Source: Halobacteriales archaeon QH_7_66_36
Lineage (GTDB): Archaea > Halobacteriota > Halobacteria > Halobacteriales > Haloarculaceae
Length of the DNA: 64,000 nt
Reading direction: 5' to 3'
Assembly: GCA_003021175.1 (NCBI GenBank)
Contig: PXQV01000001.1
Span: 1,869-65,868, forward strand
Shown: piece by piece, positions 57,565-64,000 of the stretch
How positions within the stretch are numbered: position 1 is the stretch's first letter
How the letters are laid out: the number at the start of each line of letters is the position of its first letter
Made by a program: the position numbers and the translations under genes
The notes under the pieces: model-generated
The model's database searches: none
What the model was told of the DNA's origin: nothing
What the model saw: the letters and a program-made list of their open reading frames with translations, nothing else

Positions 57565-60387
57565 GTGACTGACGCGCAGGGAATCGACGCGTTCGCGAGG
57601 CTGTCGAAGCCGGTACGGGCGGCGCTGTCCGACCGCGGTTTCGACCGGCCGACCGAGCCACAGCGGCGCGCGATTCCGCCGCTCGCCGAGGGACGAAACG
57701 GCCTCGTGGTCGCGCCGACCGGGACCGGCAAGACGGAGACGGCGATGCTGCCCGTCCTGTCTGCGATCGCCGAGCGGGAGCCGACCCACGGGATCGGCGC
57801 GCTGTACGTGACGCCGCTACGCGCGCTCAACCGCGACATGCGCGAGCGGCTGGACTGGTGGGGCGAGACGCTCGACATCGAGGTGGACGTGCGCCACGGC
57901 GACACCTCCGACTACCGCCGGAGCCAGCAGGCGGACGACCCGCCGGACGTGCTGGTCACGACGCCCGAGACGCTACAGGCGATGTTCACGGGCGAGAAAC
58001 TGCGGCGGGCGCTTTCGGACGTGGAACACGCCGTCGTCGACGAGGTGCACGAGTTGGCGGCCTCGAAGCGGGGCGCACAGTTGGCTGTCGGTCTCGAACA
58101 TCTCCGCGAGTACGCCGGCGCGTTCCAGCGCATCGGCCTCTCGGCGACGGTCGGCGACCCCGAGGAGGTGGGCCGATTCCTCACCGGTGCCCGCGACTGT
58201 GCCGTCGTCGAGGTGGCGGCGGGAAGCGACATCGAGATCGAGGTCGTGGAACCCGAGATCACGCCCGACGACGAGGTGCTCGCCTCCGAACTCGTCACCG
58301 ACGCGGCCGTCGCAAGCCACGTCCGCGCCATCGACGAGCGCATCGCGGCTCACGAGTCGACGCTCGTGTTCGTGAACACGCGAACGACCGCCGAAGGGCT
58401 CGGCTCCCGGCTCAAGGAGTACGGGACGGACATCGCCGTCCACCACGGCTCGCTGTCGAAGGAGGCGCGCGTCGACGTGGAGGACCGGCTCAAGGGAGGC
58501 GAGATAGATGCGCTCATGTGTACGTCGTCGATGGAGCTCGGCATCGACGTGGGCACCATCGACCACGTGATACAGTATCACAGCCCGCGCGAGGTGGCGC
58601 GACTGCTCCAGCGGGTCGGTCGCGCCGGCCATCGGTCGGGTCGCACCTCGACGGGGACGGTCATCACGACGCGACCCGACGACACCTTCGAGGCGCTGGC
58701 TATCGCGCGGATGGCCGAGGAGGGCGTCGTCGAGGACGCCGCCATCCACCACGGCTCGCTCGACACCGTCGCCAACCAGATCGCCGGCATCCTCATGGGG
58801 GCAGGGGAGATCTCCGCCCGCGGCTGTTACGAAATCGTCAGCCGCGCGTACCCGTACCGGAATCTCGACGAGGAGACGTTCAAATCGGTCGTTCGGGAGC
58901 TGTCGAGCAACCACGTGCTCTGGCTGGAGGCGGACCACGACCGACTGGAGAAGTCACGCGGCACGTGGGAGTACTTCTATCAGAACCTCTCGATGATCCC
59001 CGACGAGCAGAACTTCCGCGTCGTGGACATGGCCTCCGGGCGCACGGTCGGGACGCTGGCCGAGCGGTTCGTCGTCAACTTCGCTGCGCCGGGGGAGGTG
59101 TTCATCCAAGGCGGCGAGATGTGGCGGATCACGACCGTCGACGAGGACGAGGAGACGGTGCAGGTGACGCCCGTCGAGGACCCCGGCGGCGAGGTGCCCT
59201 CGTGGACCGGCCAAGAGATCCCCGTCCCGTACGACGTGGCACAGCGCGTCGGCCGGATGCGCGCTGAGGCGCGCGAGGCGTTCGACGCAGGGAGTTCGCG
59301 GGCGACCGTCGCCGGCGGGATGACCGAACCGTATCCGACGGACGCCCACACCGCGAGCGAGGCGCTCGACCCCGTGGAGCGTCACGAGGCTCCGATGCCC
59401 GCCGACGAGACGATACTCGTGGAAGGGTACGGTCGGGAAGTCGTGCTGAACGCGCCGTTCGGCCACACGACGAACGAGACGCTCGGCCGGCTGCTGTCGG
59501 CGCTCGTCGGCCAGCAGACGGGGTCGTCGGTGGGACTGGAGACGGACCCGTACCGCATCGAACTGGAGGTGCCGTCGGGCGTCTACATCGGCGACGTGGT
59601 CGACCTGCTGTACGACACGGACCCCGACCACGTGGAGCCGCTCATCGAGCTGTCGTTAAAGAACTCGGACGCGCTGAAGTACAAGCTCGCGCAGGTGGCC
59701 GCGAAGTTCGGCGCGCTGAAGAACTGGAAGGGCGGCCGCGGCTTCGGCCGCGACCGGCTGCTGGAGGCGCTACGGGACACCCCCGTCTACGACGAGGCGC
59801 TCCGCGAGACGCTCCACGTCGACCTGAACGTCGAGCGGACGGCCGAGATCCTGCGAAGCGTCCGCCGCCGGGAGATCACGATCGAGACGGTCGGCGAGCG
59901 GACGCCCATCGGTCTCGGCGGTCGGTCGTCCGGACAGGAACTGCTCTCGCCGGAGAACGCCGACGCCTCCGTCATCGAGACGGTGAAAGAGCGCATCCGG
60001 AACGACCGGATGTTGCTGTTCTGTCTCCACTGTCAGGACTGGGAGCGGAAACGACAGGTGAAACGGATCGACGAGACGCCGTCGTGTCCGCGCTGTGGCT
60101 CGACGCGGGTCGCGGCGCTCAACCCGTGGGCCGACGAGGTGGTGTCCGCGGTCAAGACCGACGAGAAGGACGACGAACAGGAGCGGATGACCGAGCGAGC
60201 GTTCAAGGCCGGCTCGCTCGTCCAAGGCCACGGGAAGAAGGCGGTCATCGCGCTCGCGGCCCGCGGCGTCGGCCCGCGCAACGCCGCCCGCGTCATCAAC
60301 AAGCTCCGCGACGACGAAGACGACTTCTATCGCGACATCCTCGCCCGCGAGCGCGAGTACGCCCGGACGAACGCCTTCTGGGACTGA
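57565..60387 (+). CDS. Lhr-type DEAD/DEAH helicase
   Basis: APTGTGKTETAMLPVL, DEVHELA, VGRAGHRSG and long C-terminal domain; zinc finger CLHCQDWERKRQVKRIDETPSCPRCGS. Confidence 0.93.
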   Translation: MTDAQGIDAFARLSKPVRAALSDRGFDRPTEPQRRAIPPLAEGRNGLVVAPTGTGKTETAMLPVLSAIAEREPTHGIGALYVTPLRALNRDMRERLDWWGETLDIEVDVRHGDTSDYRRSQQADDPPDVLVTTPETLQAMFTGEKLRRALSDVEHAVVDEVHELAASKRGAQLAVGLEHLREYAGAFQRIGLSATVGDPEEVGRFLTGARDCAVVEVAAGSDIEIEVVEPEITPDDEVLASELVTDAAVASHVRAIDERIAAHESTLVFVNTRTTAEGLGSRLKEYGTDIAVHHGSLSKEARVDVEDRLKGGEIDALMCTSSMELGIDVGTIDHVIQYHSPREVARLLQRVGRAGHRSGRTSTGTVITTRPDDTFEALAIARMAEEGVVEDAAIHHGSLDTVANQIAGILMGAGEISARGCYEIVSRAYPYRNLDEETFKSVVRELSSNHVLWLEADHDRLEKSRGTWEYFYQNLSMIPDEQNFRVVDMASGRTVGTLAERFVVNFAAPGEVFIQGGEMWRITTVDEDEETVQVTPVEDPGGEVPSWTGQEIPVPYDVAQRVGRMRAEAREAFDAGSSRATVAGGMTEPYPTDAHTASEALDPVERHEAPMPADETILVEGYGREVVLNAPFGHTTNETLGRLLSALVGQQTGSSVGLETDPYRIELEVPSGVYIGDVVDLLYDTDPDHVEPLIELSLKNSDALKYKLAQVAAKFGALKNWKGGRGFGRDRLLEALRDTPVYDEALRETLHVDLNVERTAEILRSVRRREITIETVGERTPIGLGGRSSGQELLSPENADASVIETVKERIRNDRMLLFCLHCQDWERKRQVKRIDETPSCPRCGSTRVAALNPWADEVVSAVKTDEKDDEQERMTERAFKAGSLVQGHGKKAVIALAARGVGPRNAARVINKLRDDEDDFYRDILAREREYARTNAFWD

Positions 60388-60451
60388 CCCGACCTCGCCG
60401 CCCCTCGCTCGCAGGCACGGGGTTTATCGCCGGCGGAACCGACCCCCCGAT

Positions 60452-61258
60452 ATGCGAGCGAAGGACATCCGCGCGAAGGCGGGTGAGGAGCCGATCACGA
60501 TGCTGACGGCCTACGACGCGCCGACGGCCGAGATGATCGACGACGCCGGAGTGGACGTGATCCTCGTCGGCGATTCGGTTGGAAACACGCAACTCGGCTA
60601 CGAGTCGACGCTGCCGGTCACCGTCGACGAGATGGCGAGTCACACCGCGGCGGTCGCTCGGGCGACGGAGGAGGCGTTCGTGCTCGCGGATATGCCGTTT
60701 CTCTCCTACGGCGCGAGCCTCGACACGGCCGTCGAGAACTGCGGCCGGATGCTGAAGGAGGCGAAGGCCGACGGCGTGAAGCTCGAATCCGGGCCACACA
60801 CCGTCGAGTTGACCGACCGGCTCACGGAGCTTGGTATTCCGGTGCAGGCACATCTCGGACTCACCCCACAGCAGGAGAAGGAGACGGGGCTGTTCCGGCA
60901 GGGCACCGACGCCGAGAGCGCCGAGGAGATACTCGACCTCGCGCTCGCCCACGAGGAGGCCGGCGCGTTCTCGCTCGTGCTCGAACACGTGCCCGCCAAC
61001 CTCGCGGGGGAGGTGACCGACCGGCTCTCGATTCCGACCATCGGTATCGGTGCCGGGTCGGCGTGTGACGGACAGGTGCTCGTGGTCGACGAGGTGATCG
61101 GCCGGAGCGAGGACACGGCACCGTTCTCGCAGGCGTGGGGCGACGTGCGCGGCGAGATGGAGCGGGCCATCGACGGCTATCTGCACGACGTGGAATCCGG
61201 CGAATTTCCCGCTGACGAACACTCACACCACGAATCGGATCTGGACGACGTGTACTGA
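60452..61258 (+). CDS. panB: 3-methyl-2-oxobutanoate hydroxymethyltransferase
   Basis: TMLTAYDAPTAEMIDDAGVDVILVGDSVGN; GIPVQAHLGLTPQ. Confidence 0.95.
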   Translation: MRAKDIRAKAGEEPITMLTAYDAPTAEMIDDAGVDVILVGDSVGNTQLGYESTLPVTVDEMASHTAAVARATEEAFVLADMPFLSYGASLDTAVENCGRMLKEAKADGVKLESGPHTVELTDRLTELGIPVQAHLGLTPQQEKETGLFRQGTDAESAEEILDLALAHEEAGAFSLVLEHVPANLAGEVTDRLSIPTIGIGAGSACDGQVLVVDEVIGRSEDTAPFSQAWGDVRGEMERAIDGYLHDVESGEFPADEHSHHESDLDDVY

Positions 61259-61455
61259 CCCGTCACTTCGCCGTGATAGCCGCCGCCGGCGACTGACGGC
61301 CCGATCGTCCTTCGCCTGTCGGAACCGGCGACCTTCGAAGCCGCCGACGCACTCTTTGCCCTGAACCACGAACAGTCGATTGTTCGCTCTTACTTACGCT
61401 GAGGCCGCGCAGCAGGACAACTTTCATATATCACTATCGCTTACGTAGAGTTAGC

Positions 61456-61692
61456 ATGGATGGCTCACACGAACTGTTCAGCCGCGGTGAGGGTATCGTC
61501 AGTACCCGGTACGAGGACGGTGACGCGGTCGTGTTCGTCGCCGACTTCGGCGCGAACGACGTGGCCGTCGACGTGGTGAACGACACGGTCATCGTCGTCA
61601 CCGACGACGACCAACACGAGTTCGAGGTGCCGGCCGGCGAGACGACCGCGCGAGCGAACAACGGCGTGGTGACCGTGGAGGTGCAGGCATGA
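61456..61692 (+). CDS. Small Hsp20-like beta-sandwich protein
   Basis: [54 protein letters not shown]; overlaps CDC48 start. Confidence 0.75.
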   Translation: MDGSHELFSRGEGIVSTRYEDGDAVVFVADFGANDVAVDVVNDTVIVVTDDDQHEFEVPAGETTARANNGVVTVEVQA

Positions 61693-63956
61693 AACTCGTC
61701 GTCAAGCCGATGCCGCAGGACAAGGCGGGGCGCGGTCTCGCGATGCTCGACCCCGACGCGATGAAGGAGTTGGGTGTCGAGAACGGCGACTACCTGCTCT
61801 TGAGCAAGGACGGCGGCCGCGCGGTTGCTCGCGCCTTCCCGAGCTACGAGGAAAGCGGGTCCGGCGTCATCCGGGTCGACGGGCGGCTTCGCTCGGAGGC
61901 GGGCGTCGGCGTCGACGACCGCGTCGAGATCGAGAAGGCCGACGTGAATCCGGCGAAGTCGATCACCGTCGCACTCCCCGCCAACCTCCGTATCCGGGGC
62001 AACATCGGCGGGCCCATCCGCGACAAACTCAGCGGGCAGGCAGTCACCCGCGGCCAACAGGTGCCCTTCTCCTTCGGCTTCGGTGCCTTCTCCTCGCGGG
62101 GCGGCCAGCAGATCCCGATGCAGATAGCCGAAACCGACCCGTCGGGAACGGTCGTCGTCACCGACTCGACGGAGGTGAACGTCTCCGAACAGCCGGCCGA
62201 ACAGATCGTCGGCGGCGAGACGGGCACCCAGCCCACCGAGGGCGGCACGCCGAACGTCACCTACGAGGACATCGGCGGGCTGGACGACGAACTCGAACAG
62301 GTACGCGAGATGATCGAGTTGCCGATGCGCCACCCGGAGCTGTTCCAGCAGCTCGGCATCGAGCCGCCGAAAGGCGTCCTGCTTCACGGCCCGCCCGGGA
62401 CCGGCAAGACGCTCATCGCCAAGGCCGTCGCCAACGAGATCGACGCGTACTTCACCGACATCTCCGGCCCGGAGATCATGTCGAAGTACTACGGCGAGAG
62501 CGAGGAACAGCTCCGCGAAATCTTCGAGGAAGCCGAAGAGAACGAGCCGGCCATCGTCTTCATCGACGAGATCGACTCCATCGCGCCCAAGCGGGGCGAG
62601 ACCTCCGGCGACGTGGAGCGGCGCGTCGTCGCACAGCTGCTCTCGATGATGGACGGGCTCGACGAGCGCGGACAGGTGACGGTCATCGCGGCGACGAACC
62701 GGGTGGACGCTATCGACCCGGCGCTGCGCCGCGGCGGCCGCTTCGACCGCGAGATCGAGGTCGGCATCCCGGACAAGCCGGGCCGCAAGGAGATCCTGCA
62801 GGTCCACACCCGTGGGATGCCGCTGGTGGACGGTATCGACCTCGACCAGTACGCCGAGTCCACGCACGGCTTCGTCGGCGCGGACCTCGAATCGCTGACG
62901 AAGGAGGCCGCGATGAACGCGCTCCGGCGCGTCAGGCCAGACCTCGATCTCGAAGCCGAGGAGATCGACGCCGAGGTGCTCGACAGCATCGAGGTCACCG
63001 AGCGCGACTTCAAGGACGCGCTGAAGAGCGTCGACCCGTCGGCGCTCCGCGAGGTGTTCGTCGAGGTTCCGGACGTGACGTGGAACGACGTGGGCGGGCT
63101 CGACGAGACGAAAGACCGGCTGCGGGAGACGATCCAGTGGCCGCTCGACTACCCGGAGGTGTTCGAGTCGATGGATCTCGACGCCGCCAAGGGCGTGCTG
63201 ATGTACGGCCCGCCCGGCACGGGGAAGACCCTGCTCGCGAAGGCCGTCGCCAACGAGGCCGAGAGCAACTTCATCTCCATCAAGGGGCCGGAGCTGCTCA
63301 ACAAGTACGTCGGCGAGTCGGAGAAGGGCGTCCGCGAGGTGTTCGAGAAAGCGCGGTCGAACGCGCCGACCGTGATCTTCTTCGACGAAATCGACGCCAT
63401 CGCCGGCCAGCGCGGCCGCAACATGGGCGATTCGGGCGTCGGCGAGCGTGTCGTCTCCCAGCTGCTGACGGAGCTCGACGGGCTCGAAGAGCTGGAGGAC
63501 GTGGTCGTGGTCGCCACGACCAACCGGCCGGACCTCATCGACTCGGCGCTGCTGCGGCCCGGGCGGCTCGACCGCCACGTCCACGTGCCGGTGCCCGACG
63601 AGGAGGCGCGCCGCGCCGTGTTCGCGGTCCACAGCCGCGACAAGCCGCTGGCCGACGACGTGGACCTCGACGAACTCGCGGCCAAGACCGACGGCTACGT
63701 CGGTGCAGACATCGAGGCCGTCTGCCGCGAGGCGTCGATGGCGGCGACCCGCGAGTTCATCAACAGCGTGGACCGCGACGACGCCGACCGCTCGGTCGGC
63801 AACGTCCGCGTCACGATGGCCCACTTCGAGCAGGCGCTCGACGAGGTGGGCGCGAGCGTCGACGACGAGACGCGGCGCCGCTACGATGACCTCGATGCCG
63901 GCGACTTCGGCACCGACGGCCCGGACGAGCCCGAAGTGTCGCGTACTTTCCAGTAA
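61689..63956 (+). CDS. CDC48/VAT-family AAA+ ATPase
   Basis: Double-psi barrel N domain; two AAA modules [17 protein letters not shown] and [17 protein letters not shown]. Confidence 0.97.
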   Translation: MKLVVKPMPQDKAGRGLAMLDPDAMKELGVENGDYLLLSKDGGRAVARAFPSYEESGSGVIRVDGRLRSEAGVGVDDRVEIEKADVNPAKSITVALPANLRIRGNIGGPIRDKLSGQAVTRGQQVPFSFGFGAFSSRGGQQIPMQIAETDPSGTVVVTDSTEVNVSEQPAEQIVGGETGTQPTEGGTPNVTYEDIGGLDDELEQVREMIELPMRHPELFQQLGIEPPKGVLLHGPPGTGKTLIAKAVANEIDAYFTDISGPEIMSKYYGESEEQLREIFEEAEENEPAIVFIDEIDSIAPKRGETSGDVERRVVAQLLSMMDGLDERGQVTVIAATNRVDAIDPALRRGGRFDREIEVGIPDKPGRKEILQVHTRGMPLVDGIDLDQYAESTHGFVGADLESLTKEAAMNALRRVRPDLDLEAEEIDAEVLDSIEVTERDFKDALKSVDPSALREVFVEVPDVTWNDVGGLDETKDRLRETIQWPLDYPEVFESMDLDAAKGVLMYGPPGTGKTLLAKAVANEAESNFISIKGPELLNKYVGESEKGVREVFEKARSNAPTVIFFDEIDAIAGQRGRNMGDSGVGERVVSQLLTELDGLEELEDVVVVATTNRPDLIDSALLRPGRLDRHVHVPVPDEEARRAVFAVHSRDKPLADDVDLDELAAKTDGYVGADIEAVCREASMAATREFINSVDRDDADRSVGNVRVTMAHFEQALDEVGASVDDETRRRYDDLDAGDFGTDGPDEPEVSRTFQ

Positions 63957-64000
63957 CGACGCGACCCGTCGGGCGGCGGCGTCACCGTTTTCACCCTGTG

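Noticed and set aside
61434-63824. 796-aa minus-strand ORF opposite CDC48
   Set aside because: Same antisense artefact; no domain-like motifs.
1-64000. tRNA, rRNA or integrase gene marking an island boundary
   Set aside because: None recognised by eye; a tRNAscan/Infernal run would be needed to exclude small RNA genes.

Overview
Haloarchaeal, high-GC window in two halves. About 1-24.8 kb is accessory and decaying: the C-terminus of a Fic-like protein, an extra TFB, a plasmid-type OB-fold protein, two PIN-type toxin-antitoxin pairs, a beta-CASP/MBL cassette flanked by a degraded duplication, a NrS-1-polymerase-like remnant, a frameshifted MFS gene, a Bat-like PAS/GAF/HTH regulator, glutamate dehydrogenase, an amidase, an MGMT remnant, and a graveyard of IS5-like and IS200/IS605 tnpB sequences. 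About 24.8-64 kb is ordinary core chromosome: dgcN/dgcA-like, thrS, pspA-like, ppsA, a dpp-type ABC operon, carB...carA plus an Lrp regulator, idi, a riboflavin reductase, an rpa operon, an lhr-type helicase, panB and CDC48. Strongest unexplained signals: (1) arrays of near-constant-geometry hairpins (mostly 9-bp stem, 3-nt loop, 9-bp stem, closed by C-G) with variable stem sequence at four loci, one pair sitting inside a tnpB ORF and one set inside another element; (2) two related noncoding elements (34.68 and 53.63 kb), one with a perfect 13-bp terminal inverted repeat and a nested 127-nt structured insertion flanked by a CCGG duplication; (3) an ABC substrate-binding protein whose usual C-terminal segment appears to be at its N-terminus; (4) matching palindromes at carA/lrp and carB suggesting a local Lrp regulon; (5) a perfect 20-bp-stem palindrome in a GC-rich, hairpin-rich region at 2.8-3.4 kb. 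All assignments are from reading the sequence and provided translations; no searches were run.
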